This document shows, piece by piece, positions 9,708-19,221 of a stretch of DNA of 42,371 nucleotides. The notes beneath the pieces are model-generated. The model saw only the letters and a program-made list of their open reading frames with translations. It had not been told where the DNA came from and did not search any database. The DNA comes from Pseudomonas agronomica. GTDB taxonomy: Bacteria > Pseudomonadota > Gammaproteobacteria > Pseudomonadales > Pseudomonadaceae. Position 1 is the stretch's first letter. Every line of letters begins with the position of its first letter. Location: NCBI RefSeq assembly GCF_025917275.1, contig NZ_JAOSHO010000009.1:1-42371 (forward strand), in the 5' to 3' direction. The position numbers and the translations under genes were made by a program.

Positions 9708-12104
9708 TTAATGCGTGCTAATTCTTTCCTTAGAGTCAGACTCTCGCTTTTCTTCCTTCGCGACAATCTCCGGAGCCACATCCGGCAAGGGCTCCGGCGC
9801 GTATTGCAGCGCAATTTGCAGGACCTCGTCAATCCATTTAACCGGTTTGATCTGAAGATCCTGCTTGATGTTGTCAGGAATTTCCTTCAAATCACGAACA
9901 TTCTCTTCAGGAATGATCACGATCTTGATGCCACCACGGTGGGCCGCCAGCAGTTTTTCCTTCAGGCCGCCAATCGCCAGCACCTGGCCACGCAGGGTGA
10001 TTTCCCCGGTCATGGCCACATCGGCCCGCACCGGAATGCCGGTCAGCGCCGATACCAATGCCGTGCACATGCCTACGCCAGCACTTGGACCGTCCTTGGG
10101 CGTGGCACCTTCAGGCATGTGGATGTGGGTGTCGCGCTTTTCATGGAAATCCAATGGAATGCCCAGGCTACGAGCCCGGCTGCGAACAACCGTCAGCGCC
10201 GCGGTGATCGATTCGACCATTACATCACCCAGGGAACCGGTCTTGATCAACTGGCCCTTGCCCGGCACGACGGCCGCTTCGATGGTCAGCAACTCGCCAC
10301 CGACTTGCGTCCACGCCAAGCCGGTCACCTGGCCGATCTGGTCCTGCTGCTCGGCAAGGCCGTAGCGGAATTTGCGCACGCCCAGGAAATGCTCCAGCGA
10401 GTCCGAAGTCACCTTGACTGCGAAGCGCTTCTCGAGAGCATGCTCCTTCACCGCCTTGCGGCAGACCTTGGCGATCTGACGCTCCAGGCCACGCACACCG
10501 GCCTCGCGAGTGTAGTAACGAATGATGTCGCGGATCGCTTCCTCGTCGAATTCCAGCTCGCCCTTTTTCAGGCCATTGGCCTGGATCTGCTTCGGCGAGA
10601 GGTATTTGACAGCGATGTTGATCTTCTCGTCTTCGGTGTAGCCCGGCAGACGAATCACCTCCATCCGGTCCAGCAACGCTGGCGGAATATTCATCGAGTT
10701 GGAGGTGCAGAGGAACATCACGTCCGATAGGTCGTAATCGACTTCCAGATAATGGTCGTTGAAATTGTGGTTCTGCTCCGGATCGAGCACTTCCAGCAAC
10801 GCAGATGCCGGATCACCGCGCATATCGCTGCCCATCTTGTCGATTTCATCCAAAAGGAACAAAGGGTTGCGCACGCCTACCTTTGTCATCTTTTGAATCA
10901 ATCTTCCTGGCATGGAACCGATGTAAGTCCGACGATGGCCGCGAATTTCCGCCTCGTCGCGCACGCCACCCAGTGCCATCCGAACGAATTTGCGGTTGGT
11001 GGCATGGGCAATCGATTCTGCCAGGGAGGTCTTACCGACCCCTGGAGGGCCCACCAGGCACAGCACCGGGCCACGAATCTTCTTCACGCGTTTTTGCACG
11101 GCGAGGTATTCAAGGATGCGCTCCTTGACCTCCTCCAACCCGTAGTGGTCCGCGTCCAGGATGTCTTCCGCACGCGCCAGGTCCAGGCGAACCTTGCTCT
11201 GGGCCTTCCACGGCACCTGGACCAGCCAGTCGATGTAGGAACGCACCACGGTGGCCTCGGCCGACATCGGTGACATCTGCTTCAGTTTGTTCAGCTCGGC
11301 CTGGGCCTTGGCAAGCGCATCCTTCGGCAGGCCGGCGGCATCGATGCGCTTCTTCAGCTCTTCGATTTCGTTATGACCTTCATCGCCATCACCGAGCTCT
11401 TTCTGAATGGCCTTCATCTGCTCGTTCAGGTAGTACTCGCGCTGGCTGCGCTCCATCTGTTTCTTGACGCGACCGCGAATGCGCTTCTCGACCTGCAGCA
11501 AGTCGATCTCGCCATCGAGCAATGCCAGTACGTGTTCGACACGGGCCGACAAATCGATGATTTCAAGAATTTCCTGCTTCTGCTCGATCTTGAGGGCCAT
11601 ATGGGCCGCCATCGTATCGACCAGGCGTCCCGGCTCGTCGATGCTATTGAGCGACGACAGCACCTCGGCAGGCACCTTCTTGCCCAATTGCACGTACTGT
11701 TCGAACTGCGATAGCAGGCTGCGGACAAACACCTCGGATTCACGTTCCGGCGCATCGACTTCGTCGATCAGCGAGACCTCGGCACGGCAATACCCGTCCA
11801 CTTCGCTGAAACGCTCGACTGCCCCACGCTGCTCGCCTTCAACCAGGACCTTGACGGTGCCGTCGGGCAGCTTGAGCAGTTGCAGGACCGTTGCAATCGT
11901 ACCTACGCGATAAAGTGCGTCTTCGCCGGGATCGTCGTCGGCAGGATTTCTCTGAGCGATCAGAAGAATCTGCTTATCACCCGTCATCGCGGCCTCAAGG
12001 GCTTCGATGGACTTCTCGCGCCCCACGAACAGCGGGATAACCATGTGCGGATACACCACGACATCGCGCAATGGCAGGAGAGGCAATTCGATGGTTGTCT
12101 TCAT
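9708..12104 (-). CDS. lon: ATP-dependent endopeptidase Lon
   Basis: Cytoplasmic AAA+ protease, 798 residues, that degrades misfolded and regulatory proteins. Order of domains: N-terminal substrate domain (1-205), coiled region (to about 300), Walker A GPPGVGKT at 352-359, Walker B LFLLDEID at 415-422, and C-terminal protease domain with Ser674 in PKDGPSAGVG and Lys717 in GGLKEKLLAA, the Ser-Lys dyad. The frame extends 40 codons upstream, but the ATG at 12104 has GAGG seven bases before it and gives the family N-terminus TIELPLLPLRDVVVYP. A candidate heat-shock promoter lies directly upstream. Confidence 0.97.
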   Translation of the reverse strand: MKTTIELPLLPLRDVVVYPHMVIPLFVGREKSIEALEAAMTGDKQILLIAQRNPADDDPGEDALYRVGTIATVLQLLKLPDGTVKVLVEGEQRGAVERFSEVDGYCRAEVSLIDEVDAPERESEVFVRSLLSQFEQYVQLGKKVPAEVLSSLNSIDEPGRLVDTMAAHMALKIEQKQEILEIIDLSARVEHVLALLDGEIDLLQVEKRIRGRVKKQMERSQREYYLNEQMKAIQKELGDGDEGHNEIEELKKRIDAAGLPKDALAKAQAELNKLKQMSPMSAEATVVRSYIDWLVQVPWKAQSKVRLDLARAEDILDADHYGLEEVKERILEYLAVQKRVKKIRGPVLCLVGPPGVGKTSLAESIAHATNRKFVRMALGGVRDEAEIRGHRRTYIGSMPGRLIQKMTKVGVRNPLFLLDEIDKMGSDMRGDPASALLEVLDPEQNHNFNDHYLEVDYDLSDVMFLCTSNSMNIPPALLDRMEVIRLPGYTEDEKINIAVKYLSPKQIQANGLKKGELEFDEEAIRDIIRYYTREAGVRGLERQIAKVCRKAVKEHALEKRFAVKVTSDSLEHFLGVRKFRYGLAEQQDQIGQVTGLAWTQVGGELLTIEAAVVPGKGQLIKTGSLGDVMVESITAALTVVRSRARSLGIPLDFHEKRDTHIHMPEGATPKDGPSAGVGMCTALVSALTGIPVRADVAMTGEITLRGQVLAIGGLKEKLLAAHRGGIKIVIIPEENVRDLKEIPDNIKQDLQIKPVKWIDEVLQIALQYAPEPLPDVAPEIVAKEEKRESDSKERISTH

Positions 12105-12162
12105 GATTTCGCCTCTACGGCGGCCGTAAGGCCGTAAACAGATGGAAGTAAGCTTGAAACCA

Positions 12163-12191
12163 AGATGGGGGCAGCCTTCAAAAAAAACAAG
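12163..12191 (-). promoter_or_regulatory. Candidate sigma32 (RpoH) promoter of lon
   Basis: On the minus strand CTTGTT (12186-12191), 15 bp, CCCCATCT (12163-12170). The -10 fits the heat-shock consensus CCCCATnT exactly, while the -35 matches CTTGAA at four of six. It sits about 60 bp before the lon ATG; lon is a known RpoH target in proteobacteria. Position and -10 are persuasive, the -35 is weak. Confidence 0.6.
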
Positions 12192-12223
12192 CGCTAAGAC
12201 ACGTCTAAAACGCGCTAATAGCA

Positions 12224-12243
12224 AAGGGGCCCGAAGGCCCCTT
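12224..12243 (-). terminator. Hairpin terminator of clpX
   Basis: AAGGGGCC-TTCG-GGCCCCTT on the minus strand, 23 bp after the clpX stop, with a stable UUCG-type loop. The T-tract is short (TTTGC). It separates clpX from the lon promoter. Confidence 0.75.
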
Positions 12244-12266
12244 CTTTTATTTCAACTGCGGGACAC

Positions 12267-13550
<1,284 letters not shown>

Positions 13551-13597
13551 TCGATCGATCCAAATCCGATAGGCTTGCAACACAAGATGAAGGCAAT

Positions 13598-13619
13598 TGC
13601 GGGCTTTTTCAAGCCCGCA
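13598..13619 (-). repeat. Intercistronic hairpin between clpP and clpX
   Basis: Perfect 9-bp stem TGCGGGCTT / AAGCCCGCA around a 4-base loop, with no T-tract in the direction of clpX. It may stabilise the clpP 3' end, partly attenuate clpX, or be a processing site. Confidence 0.6.
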
Positions 13620-13662
13620 GGTGATCGGACGTGCCGACCACCCTCATTTTGAGCGGCTTATT

Positions 13663-14298
13663 TTAAGCGGGGCGCTGGCTGATCACTTCGTCGATCAGGC
13701 CATACTCACGTGCAGCTTCGGCGCTCATGAAGTTGTCGCGGTTCGTATCGCGCTCGATTTCTTCAAGGGTGCGCCCGCTGTGCTTGGCCATCAAGGTGTT
13801 GAGGCGCTCGCGAATGAAGAGGATTTCCTTGGCATGGATCTCGATATCCGATGCCTGGCCCTGGAAACCACCCAGTGGCTGGTGAATCATCACACGCGAG
13901 TTGGGCAGGCAGTAACGCTTGCCCTGGGCACCGGCGGTCAGCAAGAACGCACCCATGCTGCACGCCTGGCCGATACAGGTGGTCGAGACGTTGGGCTTGA
14001 TGAACTGCATGGTGTCGTAGATCGACATGCCGGCAGTCACCGAACCGCCCGGCGAGTTGATATAGAGATGGATGTCCTTGTCCGGATTTTCCGCTTCAAG
14101 GAACAGCAGTTGTGCACAGATCAGGTTGGCCATGTAGTCCTCTACCGGGCCCACCAGAAAGATCACTCGCTCCTTGAGCAGGCGCGAGTAGATGTCATAG
14201 GCACGTTCGCCACGGGCGGACTGCTCGATAACCATCGGGACCAGACCGCCTGCGGCCTGGATGTCAGAGCTCTGCTGATAAAAAGAATTGCGGGACAT
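13663..14298 (-). CDS. clpP: ATP-dependent Clp protease proteolytic subunit ClpP
   Basis: Serine protease that forms the tetradecameric chamber used by ClpX and ClpA; 211 residues, family length. Ser114 in [11 protein letters not shown] and His139 in VMIHQPLGG are visible, and the Asp lies in the [10 protein letters not shown] stretch near 181-190. A short N-terminal propeptide precedes the conserved VPMVIEQ...[12 protein letters not shown]. Between trigger factor and clpX, the standard arrangement. Confidence 0.97.
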   Translation of the reverse strand: MSRNSFYQQSSDIQAAGGLVPMVIEQSARGERAYDIYSRLLKERVIFLVGPVEDYMANLICAQLLFLEAENPDKDIHLYINSPGGSVTAGMSIYDTMQFIKPNVSTTCIGQACSMGAFLLTAGAQGKRYCLPNSRVMIHQPLGGFQGQASDIEIHAKEILFIRERLNTLMAKHSGRTLEEIERDTNRDNFMSAEAAREYGLIDEVISQRPA

Positions 14299-14337
14299 GT
14301 CTCGCAGTCACTCCCAAATAGTTATGTCTTGAATACG

Positions 14338-14365
14338 CATAAGCCAGCGCGAAGGCTGGCTTATG
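14338..14365 (-). repeat. Hairpin between tig and clpP
   Basis: Perfect 11-bp inverted repeat CATAAGCCAGC / GCTGGCTTATG with a 6-base loop, 24 bp after the tig stop. On the minus strand only CGTATTC follows, so it is a weak intrinsic terminator or an mRNA-stabilising/attenuating hairpin before clpP. Confidence 0.65.
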
Positions 14366-14389
14366 GGTGTGTTTCTTACCGCGAAACCA

Positions 14390-15700
14390 TCAATCGGCTT
14401 GTGGAGCTTCCACCGGCTTGACCGCTTCTTCGTAAGAGACCGCTTTGTCGGTCACGCTAGCTTTCTGCAGAACAGTATCCACAACTTGTTCTTCCAGCAC
14501 AACCGAACGGACTTCGTTCAGTTGCTGGTCGTTCTTGTAGTACCAGGACACGACTTGCTCAGGCTCTTGGTAAGCCGAGGCCATTTCCTGGATCAGCTCG
14601 CGAACGCGGGCTTCGTCAGGCTTGAGTTCGAATTGCTTGACCACTTCAGCAACGATCAGACCCAGCACAACGCGGCGCTTGGCTTGCTCTTCGAACAGCT
14701 CGGCCGGCAGTTGGTCTGGCTTGATGTTGCCGCCGAACTGCTGGACGGCCTGCACGCGCAGACGGTTCACTTCGTTGTCCAGCAAGGCCTTTGGCACTTC
14801 GATCGGGTTGGAGGCCAGCAGACCGTCCATGACCTGATTCTTCACCTTGGACTTGATGGCCTGGCGCAGCTCACGCTCCATGTTCTTGCGAACTTCGGCG
14901 CGGAAACCTTCCAGGCCAGTTTCCTTGATACCGAACTGGGCGAAGAATTCTTCGTTCAGCTCAGGCAGCTTCGGCTCGGAAACGCTGTTGACGGTTACAG
15001 TGAACTCAGCGGCTTTGCCAGCCAGGTCCAGGTTCTGGTAGTCCTCTGGGAAGGTCACGTTCAGGACGCGCTCTTCGCCAGCCTTGGCGCCGACCAGGCC
15101 ATCTTCGAAACCTGGGATCATGCGACCGGAGCCCAGCACCAGCTGGGTGCCCTTGGCGGAACCGCCTGCGAACACTTCACCGTCAACCTTGCCAACGAAA
15201 TCGATGTTCAGTTGGTCTTCGGTCTGGGCAGCACGATCAGTCACTTCGAAACGGGTGTTCTGCTTGCGCAGGATGTCCAGCATCTTGTCCAGGTCGGCGT
15301 CCGACACGTCAGCGCTCAGGCGCTCGACGGCGATGGACTCGAAACCGGCAACAGTGAACTCTGGGAACACTTCGAACGTGGCAACGAACTCGAGGTCCTT
15401 GCCTTTTTCCAGCACTTTAGGCTCGACGGAAGGAGCGCCAGCCGGGTTCAGCTTCTGCTCGACCACGGCTTCGTAGAACGAAGACTGGATCACGTCGCCC
15501 ACGGCTTCCTGGCGCGCATCAGCTTCGTAACGCTGACGGATCACGCTCATTGGCACCTTGCCTGGGCGGAAACCTGGAATCTTGGCCTTTTGGGCAGTCT
15601 GCTGCAGACGCTTGTTGACCTGAGTCTCGATACGCTCAGCTGGCACGGTGATGCTCATGCGGCGCTCAAGAGCAGAAGTATTTTCAACAGAAACTTGCAT
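14390..15700 (-). CDS. tig: Trigger factor (ribosome-associated chaperone and PPIase)
   Basis: Binds nascent chains at the ribosome exit; 436 residues. The N-terminal ribosome-binding domain contains the signature GFRPGKVP (about 44-51). The FKBP-type PPIase domain around 155-250 includes [19 protein letters not shown]. The helical C-terminal arms run to the Glu/Ala-rich end. The open frame extends 21 codons upstream, but ATG 15700 with GAGGA six to seven bases before it matches the family start MQVSVENTS. It begins the tig-clpP-clpX run. Confidence 0.97.
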   Translation of the reverse strand: MQVSVENTSALERRMSITVPAERIETQVNKRLQQTAQKAKIPGFRPGKVPMSVIRQRYEADARQEAVGDVIQSSFYEAVVEQKLNPAGAPSVEPKVLEKGKDLEFVATFEVFPEFTVAGFESIAVERLSADVSDADLDKMLDILRKQNTRFEVTDRAAQTEDQLNIDFVGKVDGEVFAGGSAKGTQLVLGSGRMIPGFEDGLVGAKAGEERVLNVTFPEDYQNLDLAGKAAEFTVTVNSVSEPKLPELNEEFFAQFGIKETGLEGFRAEVRKNMERELRQAIKSKVKNQVMDGLLASNPIEVPKALLDNEVNRLRVQAVQQFGGNIKPDQLPAELFEEQAKRRVVLGLIVAEVVKQFELKPDEARVRELIQEMASAYQEPEQVVSWYYKNDQQLNEVRSVVLEEQVVDTVLQKASVTDKAVSYEEAVKPVEAPQAD

Positions 15701-16055
15701 GGATATTCCTCGTTGCACAGACGTTGGCCGGGCGTTTCCGACCCCAGAATCAAGGGCATGCATTCTAGTAGGTCAAACTCAAGAAGTCACCCTACTGAAA
15801 ACGCGCAGGAAACAGGCGCCGAATTAAGGAGCGGGACAATCGGTCATGCCCCGCCCGGTTTGCAAAATACAGTCGCTCATCGCCAAGGCTCTGCAAAGCG
15901 CTTCTATATATAGAAGCGTCATTTCCAAAAACCTGGCATGCCGCCTCCAGAGGAAGGCCGGCAAACCTGTCGAGCATCATCGCGAAACACTTTTTGCGAC
16001 GAATCGACTACATCGCGCCCGCGTGAAAACCGGGCCGACGCGAACACACAATCCT
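15701..16055. other. Intergenic region upstream of tig with an 18-bp palindrome
   Basis: About 355 bp with no convincing gene. It must hold the tig promoter, which I could not assign with confidence. The notable element is a perfect 18-bp palindrome GCTTCTATATATAGAAGC at 15900-15917, roughly 200 bp before tig; it may be a regulator site or a cruciform-prone element. Confidence 0.5.
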
Positions 16056-16099
16056 TGAAAACAAAAACGGCGCAGCCCCTTCTCAGGTTCTGCGCCGTT
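16056..16099 (-). terminator. Terminator of the tRNA operon
   Basis: AACGGCGCAG / CTGCGCCGTT, a perfect 10-bp stem, followed on the minus strand by TTTTTGTTTT. It lies 27 bp after the tRNA-Leu gene. Confidence 0.92.
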
Positions 16100-16125
16100 C
16101 TCTGCTAATTAAATAGCCACTTGTA

Positions 16126-16210
16126 TGGTGCGGACGGAGAGACTCGAACTCTCACACCTTGCGGCGCTGGAACCTAAATCCAGTGTGTCTACCAATTCCA
16201 CCACATCCGC
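16126..16210 (-). tRNA. tRNA-Leu (TAG)
   Basis: 85 nt with encoded CCA; acceptor GCGGATG, long variable arm as in leucine tRNAs, and anticodon loop TTTAGGT giving TAG. Third and last gene of an Arg-His-Leu operon. Confidence 0.96.
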
Positions 16211-16270
16211 GTTTCAAGCTTTTTTAAAGCAAAGGCGCCAGACCGTTAAATCTGGCGCCTTTCTAGAATA

Positions 16271-16346
16271 TGGGGTGGACGATGGGGATCGAACCCACGA
16301 CAACGGGAGTCACAATCCCGTGCTCTACCAACTGAGCTACGCCCAC
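16271..16346 (-). tRNA. tRNA-His (GTG)
   Basis: 76 nt with CCA; acceptor GTGGGCG/CGTCCAC, D-arm GTAGCTCAGTTGGTAGAGC, anticodon stem-loop CGGGA-TTGTGAC-TCCCG giving GTG. Middle gene of the tRNA operon. Confidence 0.96.
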
Positions 16347-16386
16347 CATATTGCCTTGTTGCGTTACTTGTGCCAAAGCTGCCTAA

Positions 16387-16463
16387 TGGCGCACCCGGCA
16401 GGACTCGAACCTGCGACCATCCGCTTAGAAGGCGGATGCTCTATCCAGCTGAGCTACGGGCGC
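16387..16463 (-). tRNA. tRNA-Arg (TCT)
   Basis: 77 nt with CCA; acceptor GCGCCCG/CGGGTGC, anticodon stem-loop TCCGC-CTTCTAA-GCGGA giving TCT. First gene of the tRNA operon, about 115 bp after the presumed promoter. Confidence 0.96.
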
Positions 16464-16584
16464 CTTTTTAATCTGTATTCTTGGACGATTACAAACTAAG
16501 TGCTTTCAGTTTTGCCGAGTTGAAACAACCAACTCCGCTCTACCTTCTTAACCAGTGCTAGGCTGTGCCCGACAAGTGCGACGA

Positions 16585-16645
16585 ATGTTATAGACGGCCT
16601 GATAGGTCGTCAACTCTTTTCTGAAAAAAATTCATTTAATTAAAG
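16585..16645 (-). promoter_or_regulatory. Probable stable-RNA promoter with UP element
   Basis: On the minus strand TTGACG (16608-16613) lies upstream of TATAAC (16587-16592, 15-bp spacer) or TAACAT (16585-16590, 17-bp spacer). A GC-containing discriminator follows. Directly upstream (16614-16645) is an A/T-tract block like an UP element. It points at the Arg-His-Leu tRNAs. The leader would be about 115 nt and contains a small hairpin at 16517-16535. Confidence 0.6.
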
Positions 16646-16744
16646 GGCTTAGGGGAATTTGCAGACCAACCGCCTTTGCCCTCACGCCTCGGCATGCGAG
16701 AATGCGTTCTCTTTTTTTCCCCTCTCGATGGTTAACCACGCGCA

Positions 16745-17599
16745 ATGACTGCACAACTTATCGACGGCAAATCGATCGCCGCCAGCCTGCGCCAGCAGAT
16801 CGCCCAACGAGTCACCGAGCGCCGCGAGCAAGGCCTGCGCACGCCCGGCCTGGCGGTGATCCTGGTCGGCAGCGATCCTGCCTCTCAGGTTTATGTCTCG
16901 CACAAGCGTAAAGACTGTGAAGAGGTCGGCTTCCTTTCCCAGGCCTACGACCTGCCTTCCGAAACCACTCAGCAAGCGCTGGCCGACCTGATCGACCGTC
17001 TCAATGACGATCCGAACATCGATGGCGTTCTGCTCCAGCTCCCCCTGCCCGAGCACCTCGACGCCTCCAAGCTGCTGGAGCGTATCCGCCCGGACAAAGA
17101 TGTCGACGGTTTTCATCCTTATAACGTCGGTCGCCTTGCCCAACGCATCCCGCTGCTGCGTCCCTGCACCCCCAAGGGCATCATGACCTTGCTGGAAAGC
17201 ACCGGCGTGGATCTTTACGGGCTCGACGCCGTCGTCGTGGGCGCGTCCAATATCGTCGGCCGTCCAATGGCCATGGAACTGCTGCTGGCCGGTTGCACCG
17301 TCACCGTGACCCACCGCTTCACCAAGGACCTGGCAGGCCACGTCGGCCGTGCCGACCTGGTCGTCGTGGCGGCGGGTAAGCCAGGCCTGGTCAAAGGTGA
17401 GTGGATCAAGGAAGGCGCCATCGTCATTGACGTGGGCATCAATCGCCAGGACGACGGCAAGCTGGTAGGTGACGTGGTCTACGAGACCGCCCTGCCCCGC
17501 GCCGGCTGGATCACCCCGGTACCTGGCGGCGTCGGCCCAATGACGCGGGCCTGCCTGTTGGAGAACACGCTGTACGCAGCCGAGACGCTGCATAGCTGA
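16745..17599 (+). CDS. folD: Bifunctional methylenetetrahydrofolate dehydrogenase/cyclohydrolase
   Basis: Interconverts 5,10-methylene- and 10-formyl-tetrahydrofolate with NADP; 284 residues, family length. Signatures are [13 protein letters not shown] (about 49-61, with the catalytic Lys of the Y-x-x-x-K motif), [10 protein letters not shown] near 95, PCTPKGIM near 141, the NADP-binding [14 protein letters not shown] near 163, and the C-terminal [11 protein letters not shown]. No strong ribosome-binding site precedes the ATG. It is divergent from the tRNA operon and followed by a REPIN that can act as terminator. Confidence 0.97.
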   Translation: MTAQLIDGKSIAASLRQQIAQRVTERREQGLRTPGLAVILVGSDPASQVYVSHKRKDCEEVGFLSQAYDLPSETTQQALADLIDRLNDDPNIDGVLLQLPLPEHLDASKLLERIRPDKDVDGFHPYNVGRLAQRIPLLRPCTPKGIMTLLESTGVDLYGLDAVVVGASNIVGRPMAMELLLAGCTVTVTHRFTKDLAGHVGRADLVVVAAGKPGLVKGEWIKEGAIVIDVGINRQDDGKLVGDVVYETALPRAGWITPVPGGVGPMTRACLLENTLYAAETLHS

Positions 17600-17618
17600 C
17601 AAAACCCCCAACCAAACC

Positions 17619-17709
17619 TGTGGGAGCGAGCTTGCTCGCGATAGGGTCGTGTCCAGTCAACAAGTACGTTGTCTGGTGCACCGCTATCGCGAGCAAGCTC
17701 GCTCCCACA
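17619..17709. repeat. REPIN (inverted pair of REP elements)
   Basis: Two perfect inverted 26-bp copies beginning TGTGGGAGCGAGCTTGCTCG (17619-17644 and 17684-17709) enclose a 39-bp spacer. This is the standard Pseudomonas REP doublet, mobilised in trans by RAYT transposases. The right arm is followed by TTTTTT (17711-17716), so it also serves as a terminator for folD. Confidence 0.93.
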
Positions 17710-17927
17710 GTTTTTTCAGGGGCTGAAGCCTTGATCAGGCTCGTGGCGCTCGGACTACAAATTTTTCAGATCCGATTCGCCAGAATCCCCGTCCATTAAA
17801 CTTTATTTATTCTTCAGCCCCGCTGGCATGGGCATATAGCGCTGTCCTCGCCCATACTCATAAAATGCGGCGTTTTTTCAACAAGCCGCTGTTTAATGGC
17901 CTTTTCAACTCTATCGAGTCTATTCGC

Positions 17928-18866
17928 GTGAAAATTCGTCTTTCGATCCTCAGCCTGTTTTTCGTTTTCACAGGCACCTTCATCACGCAAAACGTCAACG
18001 CGCAGGAAACCATCGCGGCGCCACGGGATACATCGAAACTTCAAGTCGCCTCCGGCAGCGCCATCTTGTTGGATTTGCAGACAGACAAAGTGGTCTATTC
18101 GAGCAATCCGGACGTCGTGGTACCGATCGCATCGGTGACCAAGTTGATGACGGGCCTGATCGTGCTGGACGCCAAGCAGAACCTCGACGAATACATTTCC
18201 ATGACCATCACCAACACGCCGGAAATGAAAGGCGTGTTCTCCCGGGTCAAGCTCAACAGCGAACTGTCCCGCCGGGATACGTTGCTGATCGCACTGATGT
18301 CATCGGAAAACCGCGCTGCGGCCAGCCTCGCCCATCACTACCCTGGCGGCTACGCGGCGTTTATCGCGGCAATGAATGCCAAGGCCAAGGCCCTGGGCAT
18401 GACCAGCACCCATTACGTCGAGCCGACCGGCCTATCTATCCACAACGTGTCGACCGCCCGCGACCTGACGAAACTCTTGATGGCCGCGCGCAAATACCCG
18501 CTGCTGAGTGAACTGAGCACGACCAAGGAAAAGACCGTGACGTTCCGCAAACCGGTCTACAGCCTCGGGTTTCGCAACACTGACCATCTCGTGCACAAGG
18601 CCAACTGGGACATCCAGCTGACAAAGACAGGCTTCACCAACGAGGCCGGTCATTGTCTTGTCCTGTTGACCAAGATGGGTGATCGGCCGATGGCGCTGGT
18701 CATTCTCGACGCGTTCGGCAAGTACACTCATTTTGCCGATGCCAGCCGTATTCGCAGTTGGGTAGAGACCGGGAAAAGCGCCAGCGTTCCGGCAGTCGCT
18801 TTGCAATACAAAGCCGCCAAGAACCTCAAGAGCCGCCAGAGCGGCGTGGTGGAAGCGTCCAAGTAG
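17928..18866 (+). CDS. pbpG: D-alanyl-D-alanine endopeptidase (PBP7/PbpG)
   Basis: Periplasmic low-molecular-weight penicillin-binding protein that cleaves peptidoglycan cross-links. The three serine-transferase motifs are S69-V-T-K72, S126-E-N128 and K233-T-G235. A signal peptide ([25 protein letters not shown]) ends near residue 26. I start at the GTG at 17928 because it gives a signal peptide of normal length and a 312-residue protein; the frame is open to an ATG at 17865, which would add 21 residues. No strong ribosome-binding site decides between them. Single gene after the folD REPIN. Confidence 0.92.
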   Translation: MKIRLSILSLFFVFTGTFITQNVNAQETIAAPRDTSKLQVASGSAILLDLQTDKVVYSSNPDVVVPIASVTKLMTGLIVLDAKQNLDEYISMTITNTPEMKGVFSRVKLNSELSRRDTLLIALMSSENRAAASLAHHYPGGYAAFIAAMNAKAKALGMTSTHYVEPTGLSIHNVSTARDLTKLLMAARKYPLLSELSTTKEKTVTFRKPVYSLGFRNTDHLVHKANWDIQLTKTGFTNEAGHCLVLLTKMGDRPMALVILDAFGKYTHFADASRIRSWVETGKSASVPAVALQYKAAKNLKSRQSGVVEASK

Positions 18867-18884
18867 GACGAGATGCATCAGCAA

Positions 18885-18914
18885 TGAATAGCCCCGACTC
18901 GTCGGGGCTATTCA
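18885..18914. terminator. Bidirectional hairpin between pbpG and the 67-residue gene
   Basis: Perfect inverted repeat TGAATAGCCCCGAC / GTCGGGGCTATTCA with a 2-base centre, between two convergent stop codons. T-tracts are weak on both sides. Confidence 0.75.
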
Positions 18915-18917
18915 TAT

Positions 18918-19121
18918 TCAGGGCTTCAAATCACCCAACGGATCATAAGGCCTGGATGAAGGCGGTTCCTGATCCTTCTCGTCCCGGGGCGCCTTCGCCG
19001 GGCCTATCGGGTCGACCTGAGGATCGTCGAGATCCGGTGAATCCGGATCGAACCCCAAATCGTCATCGCCGGATGAATGCTCGGAAGAATGTGGCCCGGA
19101 AGGTGTTTTCGACTGTGCCAT
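18918..19121 (-). CDS. Small disordered Asp/Pro/Ser-rich protein
   Basis: 67 residues starting MAQSKTPSGPHSSEHSSG and ending YDPLGDLKP. Almost no hydrophobic core and many Asp, Pro and Ser, so probably intrinsically disordered and acidic. An ideal Shine-Dalgarno GGAGG lies five bases before the ATG, which strongly supports translation. It is convergent with pbpG and lies downstream of the C39-like lipoprotein gene with about 100 bp between. I do not recognise its function. Confidence 0.75.
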   Translation of the reverse strand: MAQSKTPSGPHSSEHSSGDDDLGFDPDSPDLDDPQVDPIGPAKAPRDEKDQEPPSSRPYDPLGDLKP

Positions 19122-19221
19122 TGCTGCCTCCTTGAATCATGGCCCGGAGACTCCAGGCCCTGACGATATGAACCCAAGGCAGGCAAGGTCGTGCCCGGCA
19201 GGTGACGAACGGGGATTCGCG

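Noticed and set aside
15846..16058. 70-codon frame on plus upstream of tig
   Set aside because: Basic, composition-biased, no ribosome-binding site, crosses the palindrome and the terminator.
16126..16463. tRNA genes as integration site of a mobile element
   Set aside because: No integrase, direct repeat of a tRNA 3' end or cargo nearby.
16125..16499. 124-codon frame on plus across the tRNA genes
   Set aside because: It is a translation of tRNA antisense sequence, a well-known artefact.
17511..17708. 65-codon frame on minus over the REPIN
   Set aside because: Its N-terminal part is just translated REP sequence; no ribosome-binding site.
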